A DNA stretch of 64,000 nt, taken from contig CM023448.1 in NCBI GenBank assembly GCA_013339765.2, positions 20,663,295 through 20,727,294 of the forward strand, in the 5' to 3' direction. Each line of letters opens with the position of its first letter. Position 1 is the stretch's first letter. The notes under the pieces are model-generated. The model did not search any database. It worked only from the letters and a program-made list of their open reading frames with translations, and was not told where the DNA came from. Origin of the DNA: Haemaphysalis longicornis (Eukaryota > Arthropoda > Arachnida > Ixodida > Ixodidae). A program made the translations under genes and the position numbers. Below are positions 1 through 10,578 of this stretch, one piece after another.

Positions 1-115
1 AGACGGGAGGTCACGTTTTGTTCTTTGCACAGAATCGCAGCGTTGTCCCAGTCAATATCATGCTGGTGCTCGTGCGCATGCACGGCAATGGCATTAGCGG
101 CCACCTTTTTGTTTT
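1..115 (-). mobile_element. Penelope-like element, 3' fragment of GIY-YIG region
   Basis: The complement encodes a short stretch containing ANAIAVHAHEH followed by DIDWDN. The same pattern (NAIAEHAHKH, KIDWEN) lies near the end of the two longer PLE copies at 42013-42222 and 47880-48110. It belongs to the tail of the GIY-YIG endonuclease domain of Penelope-like retroelements. It is the downstream part of a minus-strand PLE whose preceding piece (core of the same domain) is found at 5406-5505, separated by the I-like retrotransposon. The right boundary is approximate because no clear target duplication was found. The window edge cuts the element on the left. Confidence 0.7.
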
Positions 116-205
116 TGAGAGAGAAAATGACTTTATTGAATCTTTTCCGCCGGGGAGGAGGTGGATCAGGGCCCACAGTGCTTCACCCCTCCCCTGTCTA
201 TGAAA

Positions 206-3200
206 CTAGGCAGACCCCGAAGCTATGCCTGGGCTGCAGCGCAGGCTACTCGGCGAGTCTTCAGAGAGGTCTCCTTTTCGCCTTTGCCGCGCCAGAGCAG
301 CCTCGAGCCGCTGGACCGCTTGCAGTTGCCGCTCGCGTTCACTCGAGCTCATGAGTTCGATAATGTCCGGTGGGAGATCTTTGCTCCCCATGCACACAGA
401 GTGTCTGTCACATCCCCACAGTCACCAACGCACACACACTGCACTTGTCACTCTCGTAGACGCCGGGGCACACGTGGCGCTAACGCCGGGGTGAGCACCG
501 TTCCTGTCTGTAGTTGACGAAGAAGCACCACCTCGCTCCTCGTGAGCCTCAGGTGAGGCGGGGGCAGGGTCCGTCTTCCCATGCGATGCCATTGTAGCAC
601 GTCCCCGTATGAAGCCAAGGGCTCCATGTCCTGGTATACCGTTGGCGACTGACGGGGTGGCATTGAAAGGCACGATGCTAGTTCGCGTGCAATGGCGTCC
701 GCCTCCTGGTTACGGTTGTCCACCAGACCCGCCACGTGAGCGGGGAACCAGCAGATGTATGCAGTCTCCGTCACCTGGCCGCCACCAACGATGCTTGCCG
801 TTGTCCCGCAGACTGCGTTCCTGGCAAAGCCCGTGATCGCCGACCTAGAGTCGCTGAGTATGGTGCTAGTTGTTTGGCTGGTGAGCGCTATGGCTATGGC
901 AGCCTCCTCTGCCTGCTTGGCCGTTTTGGCCTTTATGCTGCAGGCATTTAGCAGTTCACCAGTGGTGGCTCTGATGGCCACCGCCACAAAGGTGTTTGGG
1001 CGGTCGCGGTGCTTGACCGCGTCCACGTACACGGTGCCCGCGTCTCCCTTGTGCGTTTTGGCGAGCGCTCGGGTTCGCGCCGCCCTCCGTTCCGCGTTGT
1101 TGTCCGGGTGGACGTTGCGCGGCAGGGGCAGCACCTTGATTTTGCGGATGATTTCGTCCCTGAGGGGCGCGACCTGGTCATCGTGCAGTGAGGTCAGGGG
1201 AGGGTTGATGCCTAGCCTCTGCAGGATTCTTCTTCCAGTTTTTGTGGAGCCGAGGCGTTCGAGCTGTGCAACCCGTTGCGCCTCACTCACCTCTTCCAGT
1301 GTATTGTGCACTCCCAGTTCGAGGAGTGCCTTGTTCCTGGTGCTGTTGAGCAAGCCCAGTGCTGCCTTGTAGGATTTGCGGATGGCCGCATTGATCCTAT
1401 CCCGTTCTTGCTTCTTCCATTGATGAAACGCGCCCACATATGTGACGTGGCTCATCACGAAAGACTGTAGTAGCCGTAGCAGGTTAGCTTCGCGCATCCC
1501 CTGTCTGCGGGTGGAGATCCTCTTGATGAGACGCGTTGCGATCCCCATCTTGGTGATCATCCGGTCGATTGTGATTGTGTTGCTGCGGCTGGCTTTAACG
1601 TGCATGCCGAGCACCCGGATGTTCTGGACCTTGGGGATGATGGTTCCGTACCCCGTTCGCAGCGTGATCTTTTCGGCCTCCTCCATGGCCCTTTTGCGGT
1701 GTCTCCCCAGCGGAGGCAGGATGAGCAGCTCCGACTTTTGCGGGGAGCACCTGAGTCCAGTGTCCTTTAGGCTGTCCTCGATGTTTTCAACCGCCTCTTG
1801 GAGTGTTGATTCAATGTGGCCGTCACTGCCCCCGGGAACCCAGAGGGTAATGTCGCCCGCATAGATTGTGTATTCACGTCCAGGAGCGTGTCCAGCCGCT
1901 CGGCTACCCCAATCATCACTAGGTTGAGTAGGAGCGGTGAAATGACCGAGCCTTGTGGGGTACCGATGCTGCCAAGCTCCCTCTCTTCGAGTTGCATGTT
2001 GCCAATCTGTAGCTTGACCGTACGGTGCGACAGAAAGTCTCGTATGTAATTGTAGGTTCGTTCTCCCAGTCCGAGCCTAACAACCTGGGCTTGGATTGCA
2101 GAGTGGCGCACCTTGTCAAAGGCGCTTTGCAGATCCAGACCGAGGATGGCCCGATTGTCCCCGTTGTTGACTGTGAGGTCCATGACTTCATGTTGGATGA
2201 GCAACATGTCGTCCTGTGTGCTGAGCTTTTCTCTAAAGCCCAGCATCGTGCTCGGATACACGTCCCGGTCTTCCAGGAATCTCGGCCATCTGTTGTTGAG
2301 TACGTGTTCCAAGACCTTTCCCGCACACTAGGTGAGGGAGATGAGCCTCAGATTTTCAATGCCGGGTGGCTTGTTTGGCTTGGGGATTATTATCGTTCTG
2401 GCCGCCTTCCACTGTCTGGGCAGTTTGCCGGCGCGCCAGCACTTGTTGTAGTAAGCCGTGAGTTCCGTAATGGCCTCGACATTCAAGTTGCGTAGAGCCT
2501 TGTTGCTGATCTGATCGGGGCCCACGGCTGATTTGCAATTTAGGTCTTGGGCCTCCTAGCGCACCCCCCACTCTTCAATGTCCTTGCGAGTAGGGGGTTG
2601 GGCGGACCGCTATAGTCTGCGTGCTTTTCGCTGGGGGTGCTGGGGAGGTAGCGTTCATTTAGGCGCTTGCACATCTCCTCTTCCCCGAGCTTCTTGGTGG
2701 TTTGCGCCAGTCTGATTTGCGCCAGTCTGTGTTGTTGGTAGTCCTTGCTCTTGGACTCGTCCAGCAGGTGTCGGAACAGCTCCCACATTCGGCCTTTGTG
2801 AAGTTGCCCGTCAGCCTGGTTGCAGATGGCGTGCCATTGCTGCGCGCATAGTTGTCTGCTGTACTTTTCGATGCTGCGTCCAAGTTCGGCAATCCTCTTT
2901 CTGAGTTTCCTGTTGTGCCGGTGGCACTTCCATCGCTTTTGTAGTGCCTGACTCGCCTCGATCATGTGTGCGAGGCGGGGGTCTATTCGGTGGGTGGTCT
3001 CGTCCGTCTCCGCCTCTGTGGTTGCCTGCGATGCGGCCATTACCAGCCCCTCGGTCCATGCTTCAATGTCAGGGATCTTGCCCAGGTTCGTTTGGCGAAA
3101 CTGGTGCCAATCGGTGAGCTTGTGCTTGATTTTCTGGTAGCCGATCCCATCCTTTGTAAGGGTTGGTATCGTCACCTCAATTATGTGGTGATCGCTGCCC

Positions 3201-3880
3201 AGGTTGTAGCCCGTGTTCTACCACTGTACGGGTCTTGCGTCTGGCAGGCGCACGAATGTAAGATTCAGGTTGGTGTCCCTGGCCACCGATGTGCCGATGC
3301 GGGTGGGGTTGGACCGGTCGGTGAGCAGGATGTAGCCCGCGTCAGCCGCATCGTCCAGCAGATCCCTTCCCTTGGCTGCTGTAATCTTGTAGCCGAGCTC
3401 CTCGTGTTGTGTGTTAAAGTCCCCACATACGATGACAGTGTCGTTTGGGGATGCCGTGTTCAGGGCCTTGTATAGTAGAGCCTTGAACTTTTGCTGTCTA
3501 TGTGTCGGGTTGCTGTAGGTGTTGTCTAGGAGTAACGTCTCCTTTCGCTTCTTGCCGATCACCACCTCGGTTGCGCAGTGTTCGATGGAGCTGCTGCGGC
3601 CGAGAAAGTGTTCGTGCTTGATGAAGGTGATCCCTTTGCGGATGAAAGTGCAGACCCCTTGCGCTGCTCCCTTGCCGCATTCGCGGGCGCTGGGGGGACT
3701 GGCGGGCGTGCGGTAGCCGGGTAGGGTTGGTGCGTTTTCAGTGTGCGTTTCCTGGACCATGATGATGTCGGGAGGTGACTCGAGGCCCAGCAGGTGTTGC
3801 TGTAGCACCGACTTTCGGCACTGGAAGCTATTGGCATTCCAGTGCCAAATCTTCAGGCTTGCTTTGGTTGTTGTTGCCAT
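206..3880 (-). pseudogene. I-like element ORF2 polyprotein (endonuclease, RT, RNase H), inactive
   Basis: It begins with ATG at 3880. Frame 3880-3218 is the endonuclease (KIWHWNANS, VQETHT, CGDFNTQH). Frame 3175-2540 is the linker. Frames 2525-2328 and 2312-1767 are the RT fingers and palm (DLQSAFDKV with the first catalytic Asp, then GTPQGSVISPLL). The polymerase box reads Y-A-G-D at 1852-1863 instead of the expected Y-A-D-D, so a metal-binding Asp appears lost. Frame 1686-448 continues into RNase H: YVDA, the Glu of QAEEA, ILSDS, and the Asp of NQEAD. Frame 397-206 holds the tail. At least four frame breaks occur. Family identity is strong and function is lost. Confidence 0.88.
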
Positions 3881-5354
3881 GTTGGTTGTGGCGTGCAGTT
3901 GTTACCGTGGCTTCGAATCGGCGCTTCATCATCGCGACCCAGCTTTCTGTATAGGAATGGTTGGAGGGCATATAGTTCCCTCTCGATTCTGTCGAGTCTT
4001 GTATTCACCCGGTGCTCGAACGTGTCCATGCGCTTCTCGATTCTCTCTATTCTTTCAGTGCTGCGGCGGATGCGAACCGTGATGCTTATTCTGCCCGGGG
4101 TTCTTGCTTCGCTTACTGTGCGTGATGATATAGATGAGACGGTTGACCCCCTGTCTGCATCGTCCATGTCAGTGTTGCCCTGAGATTCCTCTTCCTTGTC
4201 CTCCTGGGGCTGGGTGGGCTTCTCCTGTTGCTGTTGTAGGTGCCCCGGCGTCAGGGTGAGAGGTATGGGTACCTTGCCCTGAGTCCATTGGGGTGTCTTG
4301 ACGTTCGGGGCCAGGCCCACGTTTGCGTTCGCCATTTGCTTGAATATTTCATTTAGTTTGTGGTTGAGTCGTGCAATTTCGTCTTGTTGCTTTTGCACCA
4401 TCTCTCTAAGTAGTTGATTTTTGGACTTGTGTGTGTCCTTCCTGACTTGCGGCGTTTTAGAGCGGGAGCGGTTGTTGGCTCCGCTGCTCGCAGTCGGCGC
4501 TGCCATTTTCTTGGCTCCGCCGGCGCCAGCTGCCGCGACCGATGTCCATGACGTCACGCCATCGCGCGACTTGCTCCTCCGCCTATCGCGGCTCGCCACG
4601 AGGCTCCTGCTGCGGCTGCGGTGGTTTCCAGGAACGAGTGCTGGGAAATCGTCCTTTCTGGAGAATCTGACCTTTGTAGGCGCTGGCTTTGCTGCCTCTG
4701 CTGCTGCCTCGTTCTTGTGATCCCATTGCCGTTTCTTCACCAGACGGCGTCTTGAACTTGTTCTTGCAATTCGCCATGCCCGTTGGGTGTGGGCCGCCGC
4801 ATAGCTTGCAGCGCGGCTTGCATTCTTCGGCGTGATTTTGTCCCGGGTTCGACTTGCAGCAGGCGAAGCAGACCCTGGCGTTTGGGTGCGGGCATACGTC
4901 CTTACGGTGGCCCACCTGCCCACACGTTCTGCAGACTTCACGATGTTGCCGGTATAGGTAGCACCTCACCAGCACCATTCCATACTTGATGTAAGACGGT
5001 ACCTTGTTGCCTTGAAATAGTACGATGACGGCCTCCGACTTGCCAATGCGGTGGGCATCAATCGCCGTGGTGTTGAAGTTGTTTGAAGAACATCTCCGTG
5101 TTGAAGAACATCTCCGTATCGGTGACGGAGATGTTCTTGATGTCACCCTTGGCCGTGTTCTCCGGTGCCGCGTGATACGCAAACACTTCGAAAATCTGGT
5201 CTGACATGGTAATGGCTCGGATCTGGGCATAGCGCATGGCTCGTTCCTCGTCCGAAGTGCTCACCACCACAATGTTCTGCGCAACGTTGGGGCATGTCAT
5301 GTCCTCCGCCGACTCGCTCGCTTCAATTCCAGCCGCCCGTATAATGGCGCGCAT
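3853..5354 (-). pseudogene. I-like element ORF1 (gag-like, zinc-knuckle nucleocapsid), frameshifted
   Basis: Three overlapping minus-strand frames (5354-5058, 5230-4583 and 4941-3853) together give one gag-like protein. The middle frame carries clustered cysteines: CRTCGQVGHRKDVC is a clean CX2CX4HX4C knuckle, followed by a CFACC cluster and CKLCGGPHPTGMANC. The C-terminal part is basic and Ser/Arg rich, then has a predicted coiled-coil stretch rich in Gln, Glu and Leu. Such ORF1 proteins bind element RNA. An 18-base tandem duplication near 5085-5120 (AAGAACATCTCCGT twice) lies near the first frame break. The frame ends 28 bases inside the ORF2 start, a typical compact arrangement. Assigned by motif and position only. 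Confidence 0.75.
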
Positions 5355-5405
5355 GAGTTCCGTTGGGTTGGTCTAGCCGACCATCAGTCCGCCGCGAGGC
5401 CTAAC

Positions 5406-5505
5406 AATAATCTTGTAAACATGGTTACAATCGGCGCAGGGCATGTGATAGACAACACCGGGGAAAAGATTACCGGGCAGCGGGTCCTTGACGTTTATAT
5501 AGCCT
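5406..5505 (-). mobile_element. Penelope-like element, GIY-YIG core fragment
   Basis: The complement encodes KDPLPGNLFPGVVYHMPCADC followed by NHVYK (split here as two short motifs). The PGVVY...PC.DC pattern is the start of the PLE GIY-YIG endonuclease. It lies immediately upstream, on the minus strand, of the I-like element's 5' end. Its continuation is at 1-115. About 20 residues of the expected domain between the two pieces are not visible, so some sequence was probably lost around the insertion. Confidence 0.7.
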
Positions 5506-7316
5506 GAAAAACCGACGCGACGTGAGCCGTGGCTCGCGTCACGCCCGTCGACCGGGCCTAGGTCGCCTTCGAGGGAACGTCCCGATCCTGTCGAGCCGCT
5601 GCCTCTCGGGCTGGCTGGATGGCCCAGAGCCGGTCGTCTTGATCGTAGGACGAAATTCTAAGCGCGCAAAGAATAGCAAATATTTCAACATCGCGTAGAA
5701 ACCACAGGTAACAATAACACAATATACTGAATGGGTATATGGGAACTGAAGTCTTTATTGTAAGCTATTCCAAGTTTATGAAATAAGCAGCAAGTACGAG
5801 TGACATTGCTTCTGTATATAATTTTAATGGGTCGCCTGCTTTCTACGTTAAAAATAGTGGTAACTGTGCACCGGATAATGCTCTGCGAATAAAAACATGA
5901 ATAAAGCTATGCTTCGTAATGTGTATTGCCACGCAAGTAAATGGCCTCCACAGGAACCCTTCAAAACAGGCGGGAGAATATTAGGACGCGTGACGTGTTC
6001 GTAACTAGCTTTTACGTCTGAATTCTGCCGCCCTGCAATTCAGAATGTTTAAGCACGATATTGCGTGCCTGCTTTCTTGCACAGCTTCGTTGTCGTGCAA
6101 CAAAGCCTACTATACGGCAGATGTAATTCTCATTCGCGTATTATCAATTAGGCAATATGTTTAGGGCTTCATGTGCCACTAGTAATTTTGTACATGAAGT
6201 ATATATAGATGTAAAGCATCGCACTTGCGTGCGTTCGGAACTCTGTGTTGAAATGTTGCGTAAATTCACACCAAGCTGACCGAACAAAAAGCAGAATACA
6301 AGTGTTAGTCATTCAAATCCTTATTTGTAGTTGCTTTTATTTAAAAAAAAACCGTTTATTACGGAGATAATCCTTCTACGTATACAATGAATGCATTTTG
6401 CCCACAGTTATTATATATTTGAAGCTGTGTGCGGGCGTCGTCTCTTTTAGCGCGTTTAAAAAATCCGCAAAGTAGTCACGTGACTGATTAGTGTTCATAA
6501 AATAAAAACCATGTACATTACGTACAACGTAGACATATAAAACGTTTGTGCCAGAACAAGGTTTTTTGTGTAGCGTTTGCTTTAAAACCCACTTACAGGA
6601 ATACAAATGCAAATATTCTAGACAATGCGAATCAATATAATCCACTGCGAGCCAAGTGGATTCAGTCAGTGAGTGGCGCGAAGGCAGCGGTGCGAGTTGA
6701 CGCATTTGTGGCGAATTCACGTATTGAAACTGCTGCGAGAAGGAAACCACGTGGCAGCGGTATGAAATTTGCTGTGTGGAATTCACTGCGCACCGCCTGA
6801 AGTCGTCTACTAGAGTTCATCAGTTCGGCAAGTCGACGACATACTACGGCTGCTGAATGCGAAGCCGGAAAAAAGACTGTCATCATATTTTTGCTCGTGA
6901 GTACTGTCGCTGCTGATAATACCAAGCAAAATAGTTGTCTCGGTTAGCTTTCCCAGCAAATGCGAAAAAGTTACGTATGTTGTGCTTGTTTGCTTGCGGG
7001 CTGGCGCCTCGTAGGTGTTGTGAAATCTCTGCCCCCCCCCCCCCCTACCCGAGATTGCTAATTACGTGCAGTGCGCTTCGCAGCTATGGCGTTCGCGAGA
7101 CCGGCTGCCGCTGTCGTGACCTTCCTCCTCGCGGTCTTCGGGCCGCGATATGCGTCGTGGTCGCGACATGCGCCCAACTCGTGAAGCTCGGCTTGTTCAT
7201 CCCGTCGATATTCTTTAGCACACCCTCGGTTTGCCCTCATGCATTAGCTCACGTCAAGCTGGTCTCTAGCGCTACTGTACTGTTCACTTTCTCACGGCGG
7301 CATTTTGCACCGTCGG
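5506..7316. other. Stretch with no recognised gene
   Basis: I find no conserved protein or RNA here. It is AT-rich from about 5640 to 6700. A minus-strand open frame at 6786-6376 (136 residues) has no motif I recognise and no splice context that I trust. A run of C occurs at about 7030-7045. It may contain decayed repeats that cannot be named from this sequence alone. Confidence 0.4.
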
Positions 7317-7718
7317 TCGCAAAAAAAAAATTACTCCCACCTCCCCTCGCGGGAACCCCTGTGTAGATGCGACGCATAGGGGGTTCCGTTGTTGTTTCCG
7401 TTAGGTTGATTCTCCCATCGCGTGAAACGTGCCGTGAACCCCCTGCCGCGGCTATGACGCAACGTGGCGCGGCTGTGACGCAACACAATCCAACACAATC
7501 CACTTTAATTCAATCCAATCCAAATCCAATCCAAGCCAAGCCAAGCCACTCGAATCTAATTCAATGCCCCTCACGAGAGAGTGTTGGCTATCGGAGAGGA
7601 GAGGGTGTGGGCGGCGTAGAGCGCAGCTCCCGCGGCGAGGAGAATGGGGGAGGGTTGAGGACGGACAACAACGCCGTATGGAGGGACAAGGCGAGTGAAT
7701 GAGATGCAGTCGCATCTA
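7317..7718 (+). mobile_element. TAGATGCGAC-ended short repeat (MITE-like), copy 1
   Basis: The core starts with TAGATGCGACGCAT (7364) and ends with GCAGTCGCATCTA (to 7718), so the ends are inverted relative to each other. The interior holds a CAATCC/CAAGC-type simple repeat at 7487-7560. A conserved preface, CACCTCCCCTCGCGGGAAC, lies just before the core. Similar ends and preface recur at 61321-62153 and 63449-63901. The interior appears inverted at 58196-58415. No coding capacity is visible. It could be a MITE or part of a larger element. Confidence 0.6.
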
Positions 7719-8021
7719 AAATTTGACCGTTGGACGGAGCGGTACAACCCTGTAATACACGGTGCTAGTTTGCAACGGTGGGCTATTCAAAGGTGTGTCA
7801 AGTTGTTCCCCTTTTTCGCTCTGTAGTTCTCTTCTCTGACGAGAAATAGCAAACCGAACTACAAAAAAGGCAATACATGGGCGGTGTTAATCGTTTTCAA
7901 TCCTTTGTTCTTTCTTCAACCCTTTTGTGCAGTTTTATTCTTGACACTCGGGTCTGCCCGTATTGGCAAACTTTTTGTGACCGTTTGGTGTCCTTTTTAT
8001 GTGGAAAAGCCAATATGAATA

Positions 8022-8500
8022 GAGAGAGGGAGAAAACGTCTTTATTTGTCCGCCAGAAATGACGCGGCCTAACGTCGCGCTGGACGGTCCCTTGCCATCA
8101 GCTACCTATTCGCACCCAGCCCCCGAGGAGACAGTGCTTTCGGCCGCTTCCGCTCGAGGGCTTCCAATACTTGCTGGACGGCCTTACGCTGGGCGTCGTA
8201 GTCCTTGCTAACTACCGCATCGGCCAGGTGCGGTGGTAACGTCTCTGTAGTACCTTCTTATACGTTACAGTTCCACAGGATGTGAGCCATCGTGGCTCTG
8301 TCCTTCTCACACACCGCAAACACGTCACTGGGATACACTTTCGGGCATAAGTGCTTGGCTATCACTGGTGTCCCAACCGTGTGCGCTTGTAGCTGTCGCA
8401 GCGTTACCGCTTCTTGCGTGGTGAGCTTACGATGGGGCGGCGGAAACACCGCATATTCACTTGCATTCAAGGGCATCCGCAGAACCGTTTGCAAGGGGGG
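8022..8500 (-). mobile_element. I-like non-LTR retrotransposon, 3' fragment
   Basis: On the minus strand, 8500-8258 encodes PPPHRKLTTQEAVTLRQLQ, which matches in pattern the end of the ORF2 of the first element (PPPHLRLTRSEVVLLRQLQ near 500-560). It then has a Cys/His-containing tail (CEKD...HILWNC). Downstream on the same strand is a charged tail, then an AATAAA (complement of 8041-8046). This is a 5'-truncated copy of a related but distinct element, as target-primed retrotransposition usually produces. Confidence 0.75.
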
Positions 8501-9212
8501 GGGGGCAACCTTTAGCGTGGGGGGGTACGTGAATAGCACCAAAAAGGCGCTATTTGGGGATACAAAAATTACAAAAAGCGAATCAGAACCAAATTTGGAG
8601 AATATACGTTGGATTTTATAAGCGAACAAAAAAAAAAGTTAATAAAAAAATTCGAAAAGTTACTGCCACTTTGTAAAGAAGAGTGGTCAGTCTCGCTGCG
8701 TGAGGGTTCTCGACTCACGCAAACTGATCACCAGCACACAGCACAATACGTTAACATACATACAACTGCACTCCGTCAATCTTCCTTGAAGAGCAGCTGC
8801 AGACGCCCCGGGTTTTTCTGGGCGAATTGCGAGATGACATGTGTGATGAAGTCTGTTGAAATGGCTCACACAAACAAATTACTGGCCTCCCTGAATATCA
8901 ATGCAGTACAGGCGTACAAGCGTTTTGAGGGGTTGATTTATAGGTTTTCTTTCGGAATTTGGTTGGTCCCGACATTTCGCAATTTCGAAGGAAAGGGTGT
9001 ACAAGGTGATGGGAAGGCACGGGAGGATGTTGCACTCTCACTTCTAAATGTAGCTGTGAAGATTTTTGCTAGATATAGCTGCAAATCTGTTCAAAAACGG
9101 AAGGTCTTGCGGAAAGACTGCATTAATCCGGAGTTTAGAAAAAAACTAAAAAAAATTCACAGCATATCCACTGGGTGAATGATGATGAGTGGGCGAAGCT
9201 CCTGAGGGGAAA

Positions 9213-9733
9213 TCATCGGTAAAACCGTGACTCTTCAGTGAAAGTTCGCCCACTACATCTGTGTCCGAAAGTAACGTCTAGAAAGTCTCGCTTAAACCGC
9301 GCGTCGGCACCTTGGGGCTGAGCTCGCCTGATGCGTTTTGCAGACGCCTCACAAGCTCTCACTGCATCGGGGTCTGCCTGCCAATACGCGCGCTTTCTCG
9401 CCGCTTCCCGTTCTCTGACGTTTGGAGATCCTCTTCGCGCCGCAGCCGTGCCGCTTCGCGTACAGCAGGGTCCTCGCGCCGTTGCCGTGACGCTTGGGCC
9501 TCTCGTTCTCGAACGCTGGGATCTTGGCGGCGTCGTCGCGCAGCCAGACGACACGCTTCGGCCTCCCGCTCTCGTACGGCAGGATCTTGGCGGTGGCGTC
9601 GCGCAGCTTCACGGAGCGCTTCTGCCTCGCGGGCTCGCACATCTTCCGCCTTATCCATTGGGCGACTCCGAGCGCGCGCCAACAGCGAACGGATTTTATT
9701 ACAACGCTCCCCGCCATCTAGTAAACAATCCAA
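9213..9733 (-). pseudogene. Arg/Glu-rich heptad-like repeat protein, frameshifted
   Basis: The minus-strand frame 9733-9359 contains at least three copies of an element of the form REREAEA.R.AARR.RQDP(A/S)V. A second frame, 9554-9213, continues the same theme (NVREREAARKRA) and ends in RFKRDFLDVTFGHRC. A frame break near 9450-9500 joins them. The periodic charged repeat predicts a long helix. I associate such charged repeats followed by an FxDVxFGHxC box with N-termini of tick Helitron-like or related transposon proteins, but only as an impression. Function is unknown. Confidence 0.4.
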
Positions 9734-9840
9734 GAACTAAACTAGAGGTAGCCACGCCATCTAGTAAACAATCCAAGCGCATCTTTTCATCATATACAAG
9801 TACCGCCATCTCGTAAACAATCCAAGAACTAAACTAGAGG
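9711..9840 (+). repeat. Short tandem/direct repeat, three partial copies
   Basis: The phrase GCCATCT(A/C)GTAAACAATCCAAG is present three times, at about 9713, 9753 and 9803. Two copies continue with AACTAAACTAGAGGT. The unit lies just inside the right inverted end of the 9191-9895 element. Confidence 0.7.
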
Positions 9841-10428
9841 TGGCTACATACATACGTCAAGGATGGACAGACCCACGCCTTAAGGAGCTTCGCCCCTAAA
9901 AAGACGTCAAACCTTTCTGAATTGTTCGGTATCTTCAATAGCCAGAACAGGCAGTCTGTTTCATGGTCGTCACATGACCGGCAATGCCTGTCAGTGTCTA
10001 AGGTACAATGTTAACCGCAGTCCTGAAGGGCGTTCCATACGGATACGCAACACCTGATTATGCTAATCGTTTCAGTAGCGTGGATTGTTGGGCTAGTTGG
10101 TTCACGTACATAATTTTAAAAAAACTTTGCGCTAAAGGACGGGGCAAAGGAGAGAACGTCGGTGTCGTTCTCTACTTTCTTTCGTCCTTCAGGGCAAAGT
10201 TATTTTAATTATGGGCCAACAAAGCTGTGCAGCTTTTCTGTAGTGCATAAAAATATCCGAATCTCCAGGGGGAGAGCAGTTGTTCCCTCTTGAACCCCCT
10301 TCCGGACGCCCATGCTTGTTTTGTCACGTTTGCGCGATATTTACAGGTAAAGAAATAAGACCGCCTTTGCAAAATGAATCTTTTGATATAGGCATCAAAA
10401 GAAGCCTGGAACATGCTGCGAAATATTC

Positions 10429-10578
10429 TTGAAGGTAAGTTGCACTCTTTATGATCACAGAGACGGACACAGGAAACTACGCACAATTTCACGAGAAGAC
10501 GGCGCCGTCTTCTCGTGGAAGTGTGCGTTTTTTTCCTGTGCCCATCTCTGCGATCATAAGAACAACTTACCTTCAAAG
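10429..10578. repeat. Long near-perfect foldback (about 75-base arms)
   Basis: The sequence is an inverted repeat centred on GACGGCGCCGTC (10498-10509). The left arm starts CTTGAAGGTAAGTT (about 10430), and the right arm ends AACTTACCTTCAAAG (to about 10578). The arms match along almost their full length with few mismatches and no real spacer. Transcribed RNA would make a long hairpin. It could be a foldback transposon remnant. Confidence 0.9.

Larger units (their letters stand above)
116..5405 (-). mobile_element. I-like non-LTR retrotransposon, near full length, degenerate
   Basis: Reading the minus strand there is a gag-like ORF1 with zinc knuckles, then an ORF2 with apurinic-type endonuclease, reverse transcriptase and RNase H in that order. 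Next come a short tail and a polyadenylation-like AATAAA (complement of 123-130). This order, and the RNase H after the RT, fit the I group of non-LTR elements. Frameshifts break both ORFs and the RT catalytic box is mutated, so this copy is dead. It lies inside a PLE on the same strand: PLE sequence resumes on both sides. Both outer borders are estimated to within about 20 bases. Confidence 0.85.
9191..9895 (-). mobile_element. Short element with 13-base inverted ends and repeat-coding interior
   Basis: GGGCGAAGCTCCT at 9191-9203 is the exact reverse complement of AGGAGCTTCGCCC at 9883-9895. Between them lie a minus-strand Arg/Glu repeat frame and a short direct repeat. The inverted ends and the 705-base size suggest a mobile element or one end of a larger one. 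No transposase motif is visible. Confidence 0.5.

Noticed and set aside
755..1372. Plus-strand frame of 205 codons
   Set aside because: It lies opposite the RNase H domain of the I-like element, which has clear catalytic motifs.
6376..6786. 136-codon minus-strand frame
   Set aside because: No recognised domain, no homologous repeat in the window and no splice or start context; left as unassigned.
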